A stretch of DNA of 64,000 bases from JASGMR01 sp963664675 (GCA_963664675.2 CAXXLB010000002.1:1-64000); one strand, 5' to 3'. Positions 18,317 through 27,619 are shown, counted from the stretch's first letter. The notes: generated from the letters alone by a model not told the origin. Program-made: numbers and translations.

Positions 18317-19288
18317 ATGAAAAAAGTTCTTGGTATGGGCGAAATTATGATTCAGATGAATCCGACCGAGAAGGGGTCGCTTGTTTACCAAAATTTGTTT
18401 GAAAGGCATGTAGCGGGTTCCGAAGCCAACACTATTATTCAAATGCAAAAATTGGATATAGATACAAATTTTATTACGGCCGTTGGAAGTAAAGAATTCG
18501 GCGAGATAATTCTATCTACTTTAAGAGCCGAAGGTGTTGGTGTTAAGGACATAAAAATTGATGATGAACATCCGACGGGTCTTTATGTTGTCCAGAGAAG
18601 TTATCCTTTTCCAGAAAAGACCTCCGTGATCTATTATCGGAAAGGTGCTGCGGCGAGTTTTTTTTCCGAAGAGGATTTAAAAGAAGATTCTTTCAAAGAT
18701 ATAGACATGTTTCTTGTGAGTGGTATCACGCCTGCCCTGAGTGAAATTTCAAGAAAGACTGCTCTAAAGGCTATCAAGATTGCAAAAAAGAACGGAGTGA
18801 AGGTGGTATTCGATACCAATATAAGAATAAATCTTTTAAAAACCAGCGAAAAGGCCTATGATTGTCTTCTGCCTTTTATAGAGACGGCAGATATTCTTTT
18901 CACAGGGAAAGGTGATTTGAATCTTCTTTTTGGAAAATCCTTTGAGGAGAATTTTGAAGAAATAAAGAAGATTGGAAAAAGAAAAGAAATGTATATTTTG
19001 AAATTGGGTGGAAAGGGAGCAATGGTAATTCAGGATGACAAAGTATACAGGAGTGCCCCCTTCAAGGTTCCTGTAATAGATGAACTGGGAGCGGGAGATT
19101 CTTTTGATGGAACATTTCTTGCGGCACTTTTAAAAGGAAAGTCTATAGAAGAATCATTGAAATATGCATCGGCTGCCGGAGCTATTACTGTCAGTTTAAA
19201 AGGCGATATTGAACCGCTTCCACACTGGAAGGATCTTGAGTTATTTTTAGAATTATATGAGAGTGGAGAAGGGAAATTGTTAAGGTGA
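18317..19288 (+). CDS. PfkB-family carbohydrate kinase (2-keto-3-deoxygluconate kinase-like)
   Basis: Ribokinase-fold sugar kinase. N-terminal substrate site with GEIMIQMNP and AGSEANT, a lid strand, and the C-terminal anion-hole and catalytic motif DELGAGDSFDGTF, with the catalytic Asp at 261. 323 residues. Product would be a 6-phospho sugar acid such as KDPG (inference from context). Its stop overlaps the GTG start of a second kinase by 4 bp, so both are made together. Confidence 0.87.
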   Translation: MKKVLGMGEIMIQMNPTEKGSLVYQNLFERHVAGSEANTIIQMQKLDIDTNFITAVGSKEFGEIILSTLRAEGVGVKDIKIDDEHPTGLYVVQRSYPFPEKTSVIYYRKGAAASFFSEEDLKEDSFKDIDMFLVSGITPALSEISRKTALKAIKIAKKNGVKVVFDTNIRINLLKTSEKAYDCLLPFIETADILFTGKGDLNLLFGKSFEENFEEIKKIGKRKEMYILKLGGKGAMVIQDDKVYRSAPFKVPVIDELGAGDSFDGTFLAALLKGKSIEESLKYASAAGAITVSLKGDIEPLPHWKDLELFLELYESGEGKLLR

Positions 19289-20214
19289 GCGAGAAAAAAG
19301 TTGAAGCATATTGTTTTGGTGAGGCTTTAGGTGGTTTTTATTCAAACGGTCAGGGTAATTTGGATGAAATAGGAGATTTTCATCTTACCTGGGGAGGAGA
19401 CGCATCGAATGTTGCTCTTGCAATACAGAAACTCGGTCATCAATCAGGTTTTGTAGGTAAAGTAGGAAACGATTTTTTTGGCAAAGGTTTTTTGAAATAC
19501 TGGAATGAAATCGGTGTGAACACGGAAAATGTATCGATCGATAGAGAGAGATTTACCGGACTGTATTTTATAAAGAGCAATGATACAAATCATCAGTTTG
19601 AATACAGAAGAAAAAATTCGGCCGCGGCTAATATCAACAATGAGGACATAGTAAAAGAAAAACTTCTCGATACCGAAATTTTTCATTTGAGCGGTATCAC
19701 GCAGGCCATAAGTGAAAATTCATGTGAAATAGGTTTTGATCTTATGAATTATTTCAAAAATAAAGGGAAAATAATTTCGTATGATTTGAATTACCGCGAA
19801 AAATTGTGGAGTAAAGAGTACGCGAGATCAATCTACATAGAGGTTTTAAATAAATATGCTAATATTTTTTCTCTGAGCAAAGAGGAAGCTGAAATCCTTG
19901 ATCTTCCAAAGGATCCAGAGAATGCGATTTATAAATTGTTGAGTTATAACCCTGATTTAGTTGTACTCAGATTGGGAGAAGAGGGTGCATTGATTGGGAA
20001 CAAAGATGGCGTTGTAAAATCCTCGATTTTTAAAACCGAAGTAGAAGATACCGTTGGAGCGGGCGATACATTTACCGCAGCCATAATAGCGGGCTATCTG
20101 GAAAAAATGAGTCTGGAAAAGATGTTGAAGTTTGCGCTCAAAGCCGCGGCATTCACATGCAGAAAAACAGGTTCTGTTGAAGGTCAACCATTGAGAAAAG
20201 AATTGAATTTATAG
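19285..20214 (+). CDS. PfkB-family carbohydrate kinase, second copy
   Basis: Second ribokinase-fold kinase, about as long as the first (309 residues) but clearly diverged: GEALGGFYSNG, WGGDASNVA, SYDLNYREKLW (typical of ketodeoxygluconate kinases) and DTVGAGDTFTAA with catalytic Asp at 261. The GTG start at 19285 overlaps the upstream stop. Two kinases beside two aldolases suggest that the operon handles two stereoisomers or that the pair forms a heteromer; neither can be shown here. Confidence 0.85.
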   Translation: MSEKKVEAYCFGEALGGFYSNGQGNLDEIGDFHLTWGGDASNVALAIQKLGHQSGFVGKVGNDFFGKGFLKYWNEIGVNTENVSIDRERFTGLYFIKSNDTNHQFEYRRKNSAAANINNEDIVKEKLLDTEIFHLSGITQAISENSCEIGFDLMNYFKNKGKIISYDLNYREKLWSKEYARSIYIEVLNKYANIFSLSKEEAEILDLPKDPENAIYKLLSYNPDLVVLRLGEEGALIGNKDGVVKSSIFKTEVEDTVGAGDTFTAAIIAGYLEKMSLEKMLKFALKAAAFTCRKTGSVEGQPLRKELNL

Positions 20215-20250
20215 AAAATATTCCACAAAAATTAATCTGGAGGTGTTAGT

Positions 20251-21207
20251 ATGAAAAAATTGTTATTAGTTGCACTTATTGCGATATTTGCAATAACTTT
20301 ATTTGCAGTTAACTACCCAACAAAGACCATCACGTTGGTGTGTCCCTGGGGTGCTGGAGGAGGAACAGACAGATTAGCAAGATTTATGGCTGATGAACTT
20401 TCAAAGGAACTTGGACAACCAGTTGTAGTAGTAAACAAAACTGGTGGTGGCGGAGCAGTTGGTCATGGTGCAGGAGCATACGCGAGAAACGATGGTTATA
20501 CAATAACATTAGTAACTCTGGAAATCGCTACAATGCACTGGCTTGGTTTAACACCATTAACATATGAAAATCTTGACTATATAGCACAGGTAAATCAAGA
20601 CCCTGCTGGTTTAATAGTTAAGGGAGATAATGAATGGTACAGCGCAACTGACATGTTGGTAGATATCGCACAGAATCAGGGTCAGTATCTCTTTTCAGGT
20701 TCAGGTGCAGGAACAATATGGGATCTTTCAAGAATAGGTATGTTGAATGCAGTTGATATTGCACCGGATGCAGTAACATGGGTTCCAACAACGGGTGCAG
20801 CACCTTCAATAGTCGAGTTGCTCGGAGGACACGTCGATGCTATAACATGTTCAATTCCGGAAGCTTACTCTCAAATTGTATCAGGTGATCTCAAAGCTCT
20901 GGCAATAATGGCTGATGAAAGAGATCCAAGATTTGAAGGCGTACCAACATTGAAAGAACTGGGTGTTGATTGGGCTTCAGGTACATGGAGAGGTATTGCC
21001 GTTCCCAACAGTACGTCACCGGAAATAAAGAAAATACTTGAAGATGCAGTATTAAAAATTGCTTCTTCAGATGCATTTGTAGATTTCATGAATAAAAACG
21101 GATTCGGTATAAAAATAAGAAATGCAGAAGAATTTACGGCATTTGTAGGAGAGCAGGATAGTGTCTGGAAAGAAGTTTTGAAGATAGGCGGATATTTAGT
21201 AGAATAA
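20251..21207 (+). CDS. Tripartite tricarboxylate transporter binding protein, TctC family
   Basis: Periplasmic solute receptor (Bug family) that hands carboxylates to the TctAB membrane pair. Signal peptide at about 1-19 (ending LFA). The mature N-terminus has the family motif TKTITLVCPWGAGGGTDRLAR, and the carboxylate-binding loop GGGGAVGHGA lies near 65. 318 residues. GGAGGTG precedes the ATG. Position after two sugar-acid kinases suggests that it binds a sugar acid. A strong hairpin follows the stop before tctB. Confidence 0.9.
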   Translation: MKKLLLVALIAIFAITLFAVNYPTKTITLVCPWGAGGGTDRLARFMADELSKELGQPVVVVNKTGGGGAVGHGAGAYARNDGYTITLVTLEIATMHWLGLTPLTYENLDYIAQVNQDPAGLIVKGDNEWYSATDMLVDIAQNQGQYLFSGSGAGTIWDLSRIGMLNAVDIAPDAVTWVPTTGAAPSIVELLGGHVDAITCSIPEAYSQIVSGDLKALAIMADERDPRFEGVPTLKELGVDWASGTWRGIAVPNSTSPEIKKILEDAVLKIASSDAFVDFMNKNGFGIKIRNAEEFTAFVGEQDSVWKEVLKIGGYLVE

Positions 21208-21222
21208 TCAATTTTCTATAAT

Positions 21223-21244
21223 CCCGGTGCTTTTTCGCGCCGGG
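21223..21244 (+). terminator. Intra-operon hairpin after tctC
   Basis: CCCGGTGC pairs with GCGCCGGG (8 bp with one G-T pair) over the loop TTTTTC. Only a weak T-rich stretch follows, so read-through into tctB is expected. Confidence 0.7.
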
Positions 21245-21283
21245 GTATTTTATTAAATTTGTACAAATGTTGTGAGGTGTGGT

Positions 21284-21766
21284 ATGAGCAAATATAAAAA
21301 TCTCATCTACGGTGTATTGTTGATTGCGCTGTCTATTTTTGTGATTATGTACAGCACAGGATTTCCCAAATATGTTGTGAGAGGGCATGAATTACCCGGC
21401 CCAAGTTTCTTCCCAACTGTTTTGAGTATCTTTTTAATTGCAATAGGCCTTTATGAGATATTGAAAGATATTGTTGATAATATAAGGAAAAAAGAGAGAA
21501 AAGTTAAAGATGATTCACATATTACTAAAAGAGGAATTATTAATATTCTGGTCACGGTAGCCGGCATTATTCTATTCGTTCCTTTAATAGACATTATAGG
21601 TTTTAAACTCGGCGCATTTATTTTTGCGGCCTTTTTGATGTCCCTTTTAGGTATAAAATTTATAAGATCTCTTATATATTCCGCTGTCTTAACGGCGGTA
21701 ATAATAGTAATATTTGAATTATTATTTAGAATACCCTTTCCGCAAGGGTACATTCTTCCGTTTTAG
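21284..21766 (+). CDS. Tripartite tricarboxylate transporter small membrane subunit, TctB family
   Basis: Four-helix small subunit of the TTT carrier. 160 residues, with helices at about 7-24, 36-55, 78-100 and 120-150 and the family motif GPSFFPTVL near 37. The ATG at 21284 follows GAGGTG; an in-frame GTG at 21272 is too far upstream. Lies between tctC and tctA. Confidence 0.85.
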   Translation: MSKYKNLIYGVLLIALSIFVIMYSTGFPKYVVRGHELPGPSFFPTVLSIFLIAIGLYEILKDIVDNIRKKERKVKDDSHITKRGIINILVTVAGIILFVPLIDIIGFKLGAFIFAAFLMSLLGIKFIRSLIYSAVLTAVIIVIFELLFRIPFPQGYILPF

Positions 21767-21779
21767 CAGGGGTGATTGA

Positions 21780-23288
21780 ATGGAAAATATACTGGCAGTA
21801 TTTAGTCCTGACGTTTTTTTACCATTATTAATGTCTATGTTCTTTGGAATATTTGTGGGAGGGATCCCAGGATTGACGGCGACGATGGCTGTGGCACTAA
21901 TAATACCAATCAGTTATTATTTAAGTCCACTCGCAGGTCTGGCTATGGTATTGGGAGCATCGTTCACGGCAATTTTTTCCGGAGATATTCCCGCAACATT
22001 TCTGAGAATACCGGGAACCCCCGCATCGGGTGCCGCAACTCTTGACGGATTTGAAATGACAAAGAAGGGAAAAGGAAGCCTGGCACTCACACTGGACCTT
22101 TTCTGCTCCGCAATAGGCGGGACAATAGGGATAGTTCTTTTAATAGTTGTAGCTCCTCCTCTCGCCAATCTGGCCCTCCAGTTCACCAATTATGAATATT
22201 TCTGGCTTGGACTTTTCGGCTTGAGTATGAGTGTTGTTCTGAGTAAAGGAAATGTTATTAAGGGATTATCGGCCGCGATCATCGGACTCCTCATTTCTAC
22301 GATCGGAATGGATATAACCACGGGATATCCGAGATTCACATTTCAGAATATCGAATTGATGAGTGGAATTGAATTCATTCCGGCCATGATAGGATTGTTC
22401 GGGTTGTCTGAAGTTCTGAAAAGAATTCAGGGTGGAAATAAAAGTTTATCCAGTCCGACGATAAATGAAAAAATAAAGGTTTCGCCATTGAAAGCATTGA
22501 GAATAATCGGGAAAAGATTCTTCGTCGTTGTAAAATCGGCAGTCATTGGTACACTTATAGGAGCATTACCAGGTGCAGGCGCGGACATTGCGGCGTGGGT
22601 TTCTTATGGAGTCGAAAAGAAAACTTCCAAACATCCCGAAGAGTTCGGAACGGGTACGGTAGACGGAATCATTGCTCCAACGAGTGCAAACAATGCCGCT
22701 CTTGGGGGAACATGGATACCTGCCCTGGTTTTTGGTATTCCCGGTGATACGATAACCGCTATCGTTCTCGGTGCTATGCTGATGTTTGGCATCCAGCCAG
22801 GTCCGTTGATATTCGAAAAATCCGGAGATCTGGTGACAGGGATTTTCACAGTTGCGCTCGTTGCACAGGTTTTACTTATATTTGTCGGATTTATCGGAAT
22901 AAAAGCTTATTCGCAGGTTTTAAAGTTGAAAACTTCAACAGTTATGGCGGGTGTCGTTATTTTCTCAATGATAGGATCCTATGCTATCAGAAACAGTTTC
23001 TTTGATATATATGTTATGCTGATTTTTGGAATCATAGGATTTTTACTTGAAAAGATAGATGTTCCTCTCGCTCCTATGATACTGGGAATAATACTTGGAC
23101 CCATGATAGAAGATAATTTACGTGTTGGTTTAACGAAAACGGGAGGAGATATGTCGTTATTTTTTCAAAGACCCATTTCCATCGTTTTCATCTGTCTTAT
23201 AGTTTTCACTTTTACAAGTGGCTATCTGTTCAAATTTTTGAAATATATATTCAAAGGAAAGGGAAAAAATGAAGTTAAAAATAATTGA
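21780..23288 (+). CDS. Tripartite tricarboxylate transporter large membrane subunit, TctA family
   Basis: Twelve-helix transport channel of the TTT system. Family signatures are clear: GIPGLTATMAVALIIPISY near residue 28, RIPGTPASGAATLDGF near 76 and the repeat GALPGAGADIAAWVSYG near 262. 502 residues, full length. Its last 20 bases overlap the start of the cupin gene, so the two are translationally coupled. Confidence 0.92.
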   Translation: MENILAVFSPDVFLPLLMSMFFGIFVGGIPGLTATMAVALIIPISYYLSPLAGLAMVLGASFTAIFSGDIPATFLRIPGTPASGAATLDGFEMTKKGKGSLALTLDLFCSAIGGTIGIVLLIVVAPPLANLALQFTNYEYFWLGLFGLSMSVVLSKGNVIKGLSAAIIGLLISTIGMDITTGYPRFTFQNIELMSGIEFIPAMIGLFGLSEVLKRIQGGNKSLSSPTINEKIKVSPLKALRIIGKRFFVVVKSAVIGTLIGALPGAGADIAAWVSYGVEKKTSKHPEEFGTGTVDGIIAPTSANNAALGGTWIPALVFGIPGDTITAIVLGAMLMFGIQPGPLIFEKSGDLVTGIFTVALVAQVLLIFVGFIGIKAYSQVLKLKTSTVMAGVVIFSMIGSYAIRNSFFDIYVMLIFGIIGFLLEKIDVPLAPMILGIILGPMIEDNLRVGLTKTGGDMSLFFQRPISIVFICLIVFTFTSGYLFKFLKYIFKGKGKNEVKNN

Positions 23289-23631
23289 AAATTACGAAGA
23301 AGAAATCAAAAAAAATCCTCTGGAGTTTGAGATAACCGGAAACAGTTTTTCTAAAATTGTGGATATGGGACCTGTCGATGCCGCGCCTGAGGCACATAGA
23401 GACTGGACCGATGTTTATATAGTGCTGGAAGGTGAGGCTGTATTGATCACCGGTGATGAATTACAAAATTTCAGAGAAATCGAAGACGGTGAATATCGTG
23501 GAGGAGAAATAGTCAATCCTGAAGTAACACATCTGAAGAAGGGATCCATAGCCGTTATTCCGAATGGAACACCACACAAATTGAAAGTAAATAATAATCT
23601 CAGGCAAATTGTAATGAAAATAAAGAACTGA
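23269..23631 (+). CDS. Small cupin protein
   Basis: 120-residue single-domain cupin. Metal-site residues are recognisable: EAHRDWTDVYIVLEGEA (motif 1, about 42-58) and IPNGTPHKLKV (motif 2, about 98-108). Overlaps tctA by 20 bp and is the last gene of the sugar-acid operon, before a terminator. Could be a sugar-acid isomerase or a binding accessory; small cupins in such operons are often isomerases, but the reaction is not known here. Confidence 0.75.
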   Translation: MKLKIIENYEEEIKKNPLEFEITGNSFSKIVDMGPVDAAPEAHRDWTDVYIVLEGEAVLITGDELQNFREIEDGEYRGGEIVNPEVTHLKKGSIAVIPNGTPHKLKVNNNLRQIVMKIKN

Positions 23632-23655
23632 TTTTTTTATCACACCTTAAAATTT

Positions 23656-23682
23656 TGCTCCCCTTCATCGGGAGCATTTTTT
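23656..23682 (+). terminator. Terminator of the sugar-acid operon
   Basis: TGCTCCC pairs with GGGAGCA over a 7-nt loop, then six T. Confidence 0.9.
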
Positions 23683-23748
23683 ATATATATATCCTTTTAC
23701 ATTTCCGGAGAAATTGAAACCGGGAAAAATATGAAAACCACATGAGGG

Positions 23749-23757
23749 TGTTATAAT
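23749..23757 (+). promoter_or_regulatory. Extended -10 promoter of the cob operon
   Basis: TGTTATAAT (TG, one base, TATAAT). No good -35 at 17 bp, as expected for an extended -10 promoter. It leaves a leader of about 130 nt before cobT with two small hairpins. Confidence 0.5.
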
Positions 23758-23891
23758 TTTTTTGGAATGAAAAGTTCCGAGTAAAAAAATATTTTAATTG
23801 GATTATCAATCCGTTTTGAATTTTTGAAGAGCATATTTACAGATGCGGAATGAATTTCATATTTGAAGTAAAAACCTGAAGGAGACCTGTT

Positions 23892-24959
23892 GTGAGTTTG
23901 ATTGATGAAACCATTGAAAATATAAAACATCTGGATGAAAGTACTTTCAAAGAAGCCAGAGCTAAAATTGACAATCTTGTAAAGCCAATAGGAAGTCTTG
24001 GGAGACTCGAAGAGATAGCGGCCAGGATATCCGGAATCACGGGACGACTCAATAACGTGATAAGTAAAAAGAATATTGTCGTGATGTGTGCGGATAACGG
24101 GGTGATAAAGGAAGGAGTGAGCTCGTCTCCTCAAAATCTAACCGCAATTTTAACCGATAATGCCACGAAGGGAATCATGGGTGTGAATGTTCTTTCGGAT
24201 TATGCGAGATCCGATGTGACGATCGTGGATGTTGGAGTTAACGCAGATTTCGATAATCCGGATATTATAAATAAAAAGATTGCATACGGAACGAAAAATA
24301 TCGCCGAAGGAGCCGCAATGACCAGAGATGAAGCACTGAGAGCTATTGATACCGGTATTGAAATTATAGAAGAGCTGGTGAAAGATGGTTATGATCTCTT
24401 GGGCGTTGGGGAACTTGGAATGGGTAACACTACGACCAGCGCAGCCGTATTCAGTGTTCTGTCGGGTATGGATTCAGATATGGTTGTGGGTAGAGGTGCC
24501 GGCTTGACGGATGAGCAGTATCAAAATAAAAAGAGAATTGTGAAAAAATCGATTGAAATCAATGGAACTGATAAAAACGATGTCATCGATATCCTGTCAA
24601 AGATCGGAGGGCTCGATATCGCGGCCATGTGCGGATGCTTCCTCGGTGCAGCCAGACGAAGAGTTCCGATTGTTATAGATGGATTTATTTCATCCACCGC
24701 GGCATTATGTGCTTACAGATTGAATTCTTTTTCAAGGGATTATATGTTTGCATCACACCTTTCCGCCGAACCCGGATCAAAAAATATATTGGATGAACTT
24801 GGATTAAGTCCCATCTTAGATTTGAAGATGAGACTTGGGGAGGGTTCGGGATGCCCACTGGCTTTTCTGATTATTGAAGCTGCCCTTCACACCATGAATA
24901 ATATGGGAAGTTTTAAGGATGTCGAAATCAACGATGACTTTCTCATAGATATAAGGTGA
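23892..24959 (+). CDS. cobT: Nicotinate-nucleotide-dimethylbenzimidazole phosphoribosyltransferase
   Basis: Makes alpha-ribazole phosphate from the lower-ligand base and nicotinate mononucleotide. Family landmarks: KPIGSLGRLE near residue 33, ADNGVIKEGVS near 63, GVGELGMGNTTTSA near 172 and the C-terminal LGEGSG with the catalytic Glu. 355 residues. GTG start with AAGGAG 8-9 bases ahead. First gene of cobT-cobU-cobS-cobC, the set that attaches the nucleotide loop to cobinamide, so the cell can at least salvage corrinoids. Confidence 0.93.
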   Translation: MSLIDETIENIKHLDESTFKEARAKIDNLVKPIGSLGRLEEIAARISGITGRLNNVISKKNIVVMCADNGVIKEGVSSSPQNLTAILTDNATKGIMGVNVLSDYARSDVTIVDVGVNADFDNPDIINKKIAYGTKNIAEGAAMTRDEALRAIDTGIEIIEELVKDGYDLLGVGELGMGNTTTSAAVFSVLSGMDSDMVVGRGAGLTDEQYQNKKRIVKKSIEINGTDKNDVIDILSKIGGLDIAAMCGCFLGAARRRVPIVIDGFISSTAALCAYRLNSFSRDYMFASHLSAEPGSKNILDELGLSPILDLKMRLGEGSGCPLAFLIIEAALHTMNNMGSFKDVEINDDFLIDIR

Positions 24960-24963
24960 TGAT

Positions 24964-25512
24964 ATGTCGAGAATAATTCTTGTGACGGGAGGGGCGAGAA
25001 GCGGGAAAAGTTCCTTCGCCCAATCTGTATTTGAAAAGGAATCCGATGTTGTATATATTGCAACGTGCAGGATGTATGACGATGATTTGGAAATGAAGGA
25101 AAGAATAACGCTGCATAAAAAATCGAGACCTTCAAAATGGAAGACCTTTGAAGGGAGTTACGGTTTAGATGAAGCCGTAAACGGTTATAAGAACTATATT
25201 CTGGATTGCTTAACAGTTATGACTTCGAATATTATGTTTGATATATCAAAAGATGTGGAAGTTATCTCGCAGGATATGCAGAATCAAATTGAGCGGAAAG
25301 TTCTTAATGAAATAAAAAAACTCATAGATGAAGTGGTAAATATAGACGGTAATCTCGTTATGGTAACAAATGAAGTGGGATGTTCCATAGTTCCCGAAAA
25401 TCATGTTGCAAGGGTATACAGAGATATAATGGGAAGGATAAATCAAAGGACCGCAAAAATGTGTGATGAAGCTTTTATAGTTAGTTGCGGGATTCCTTTG
25501 AAAATCAAATAG
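24964..25512 (+). CDS. cobU: Adenosylcobinamide kinase / guanylyltransferase
   Basis: Phosphorylates adenosylcobinamide and then makes the GDP derivative. P-loop GGARSGKS at about 9-16, and the guanylylated His lies in RITLHKKSRP near 56. The domain signature LDCLTVMTSN is near 82 and MVTNEVGCSIVP near 138. 182 residues. Four bases separate it from cobT, one from cobS. Confidence 0.92.
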   Translation: MSRIILVTGGARSGKSSFAQSVFEKESDVVYIATCRMYDDDLEMKERITLHKKSRPSKWKTFEGSYGLDEAVNGYKNYILDCLTVMTSNIMFDISKDVEVISQDMQNQIERKVLNEIKKLIDEVVNIDGNLVMVTNEVGCSIVPENHVARVYRDIMGRINQRTAKMCDEAFIVSCGIPLKIK

Positions 25513-25513
25513 T

Positions 25514-26257
25514 ATGTTAAAGGCATTCGTTCTTATGCTGCAATTCATGACAAGAATTCCGATCAACATAAAAATAGGTATAGATAAAGAAATACTGAGC
25601 AGGGGAACTTTCTTTTTTCCCTTTATTGGCATGATGATCGGAGGAATCTCATCGGCAATGTATTATGTGTTGAGTTTTATAAATAATGATCTCGCTTCTT
25701 TGGGTGCTGTTTTTACAATAGTTGCAGTGACCGGGGGACTTCATCTGGACGGTCTTTCGGATACCGCTGATGGATTTTTTTCTTCAAGAAAGAGAGAAGA
25801 GATACTCGAAATAATGAAGGACAGCAGAGTGGGGGTCTTTGGCGTCGTATTCATAATATTTGACATAATGTTTAAATATATAATGATAAAAGAGATGAGT
25901 GTTCATACGGCTGTCATCGCCATTGTATTATCCTGCGGGATCGGAAGGGTCTCGGCTTCAATGCTTTTCACTTTTGGTAAAAGTGCCAGAAAAGATGGCC
26001 TTGGTGATATATTCAGCGGCAACAATTCAAAAAAATATTTTTTTTCAGCGTTAATCGTATTTTTGGCACTTGGTATTTATATTTCAAATATTGTATTCAT
26101 AATAGCGGTTTTTTCTTCAATGGTGTTCAGTTTACTTTTTATGAAATATTCATATAAAATAATCGGTGGTTTGACGGGGGATGTTTATGGAGCCGCCTGT
26201 GAGCTTAGTGAAATAATATCGTTATTTGTTTTTTTGGGGTTTTCAATGTGGATATAA
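25514..26257 (+). CDS. cobS: Adenosylcobinamide-GDP ribazoletransferase (cobalamin synthase)
   Basis: Integral membrane enzyme joining GDP-cobinamide and alpha-ribazole phosphate. The Mg-binding motif LHLDGLSDTADGF is at about 76-88, and several hydrophobic helices follow. N-terminus FVLMLQFMTRIPI is typical. 247 residues. Overlaps the cobC start by 10 bp. Confidence 0.92.
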   Translation: MLKAFVLMLQFMTRIPINIKIGIDKEILSRGTFFFPFIGMMIGGISSAMYYVLSFINNDLASLGAVFTIVAVTGGLHLDGLSDTADGFFSSRKREEILEIMKDSRVGVFGVVFIIFDIMFKYIMIKEMSVHTAVIAIVLSCGIGRVSASMLFTFGKSARKDGLGDIFSGNNSKKYFFSALIVFLALGIYISNIVFIIAVFSSMVFSLLFMKYSYKIIGGLTGDVYGAACELSEIISLFVFLGFSMWI

Positions 26258-26820
26258 TATTTGTAAGACATGGTAAAACAGAAATGAACGAGCAGGGACG
26301 TTATTGTGGTGTTATCGATTCTGCACTCCTGAAAGAAGGAATCGAAGAGATCGGGAGGTTGAAAAAAGCGCTTGAAAACATTGAATTCGATTGCGTTTTT
26401 TCGAGCCCTATGAAAAGAACCATGAAGAGTGCATCGATAATAACGAAGGAGTTTCTGCTTGACGACAGACTGAATGAAATGAATTTTGGAATATTTGAAG
26501 GACTCAATTATGAGGAGGTCAGCTCAAAGTATCCGCAGGAGAACAAAAAATGGGCGGAGAATTTTTTGGGCTACAGGATACCGAAAGGCGAGAACTTATT
26601 CGATGTGTATAAAAGAACGGCTGGATTCATCGAAGATGTGAGTAAGATGTATAAATCCGTACTAGTTTTCACACACGGTGGAGTGATAAGGTGTGCACTT
26701 TCCAGAGTGTTCGACAGACCGGATTATTTTTACAGATTTAAAGTTGATTCCGGAACGATGACGACCGTATCAATTGAAGATAAATATATGTATATAAAGA
26801 GTATGAATAAAAGAGAGTAA
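26248..26820 (+). CDS. cobC: Alpha-ribazole phosphatase, histidine phosphatase family
   Basis: Removes the phosphate from alpha-ribazole phosphate or adenosylcobalamin phosphate. RHG catalytic motif at residues 7-9 (FVRHGKTEMN), second part LNEMNFGIFEG, then FTHGGVIR near 140. 190 residues. Last gene of the cob operon. After its stop codon the same frame stays open for 35 more codons with protein-like, locally GC-rich sequence (see findings). Phosphoglycerate mutase-like phosphatases of other function look similar, but the neighbours make CobC likely. Confidence 0.85.
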   Translation: MDIIFVRHGKTEMNEQGRYCGVIDSALLKEGIEEIGRLKKALENIEFDCVFSSPMKRTMKSASIITKEFLLDDRLNEMNFGIFEGLNYEEVSSKYPQENKKWAENFLGYRIPKGENLFDVYKRTAGFIEDVSKMYKSVLVFTHGGVIRCALSRVFDRPDYFYRFKVDSGTMTTVSIEDKYMYIKSMNKRE

Positions 26821-27010
26821 ACTGACCGGAATAACTTTTCAGAGGGTACCTCCGGAGGCGCGGCGTATCCGTTATGGGTATTGACTGATGAGCAGGATTA
26901 TTTAAAAAGCTTCAGCAAACACATATAAACTGATGATTGTTTTGAGTTTAAAAAATGTAAAAACAGTTCGAAATCATTTATAAAAAATTTGATTCACCAT
27001 CCCTTTTGAT

Positions 27011-27619
27011 TCACTCGTTTTCAAATCCGTTTTTCAGAGTTTCTATGAAGTAAAGACAGTACCGCAGAAGTTCATCTTTATCATGATGTGGCCCGAATGC
27101 TTCCAGCAAACTGTTCAGGTTCATGAAATAATATTTGAACGACTTCACGAGGAAGTCTTCCGGTAAATCCTCTCTCAGTTCTCCTTTTTCGTTTGCTGAG
27201 AATATCATCTCTTCAACCCGTGCGTTTATGTTATTTGTATGTGACGATAATACTCTTTCATATATTTCATTTCCTTTTTCTCCGGAGAAACTTCTCGAGA
27301 AATCGTACATAATCTTGTTCGAGAAAGCGTATTCGATGAGTGCCTCGGCCTGAAGGGTAAGTTTATCGAAAATATTCCCTGATTCCCCTTTTCTTGAGAT
27401 GACTTCCTTAAGAATTTCCTCCTTTTTTTCCAGTGCCCTTTTGACAAGAAAGAGATAAAAATCTTCCTTTCCGTTGAAGCGGTAATAAAAAGAACCTTTA
27501 CTTATTCCAGCCTTTTCAATTATTGAATTCAGGGATGCATTTTTATAACCTGAACGGGAAAACTCTTCATAGCCAAACCGATACAGTAATTCGTTTTTTG
27601 GGGGGGTTTTCGAATTCAT
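27011..27619 (-). CDS. TetR-family transcriptional regulator
   Basis: HTH at the N-terminus: GYEEFSRSGYKNASLNSIIEK followed by AGISKGSFYYRFNGKEDF (about 16-51), the TetR_N pattern. The C-terminal ligand domain is variable, as usual. 202 residues. It overlaps the upstream short-chain dehydrogenase gene by 4 bp (ATGA), so both come from one transcript and are probably autorepressed through the palindrome at 28539-28568. Confidence 0.88.
   Translation of the reverse strand: MNSKTPPKNELLYRFGYEEFSRSGYKNASLNSIIEKAGISKGSFYYRFNGKEDFYLFLVKRALEKKEEILKEVISRKGESGNIFDKLTLQAEALIEYAFSNKIMYDFSRSFSGEKGNEIYERVLSSHTNNINARVEEMIFSANEKGELREDLPEDFLVKSFKYYFMNLNSLLEAFGPHHDKDELLRYCLYFIETLKNGFENE

Noticed and set aside
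23700..23891. Cobalamin riboswitch before cobT
   Set aside because: Only the GGAGACCTG core is present. The conserved GCCACTG-type core and pairing arms are missing, and the promoter is too close.
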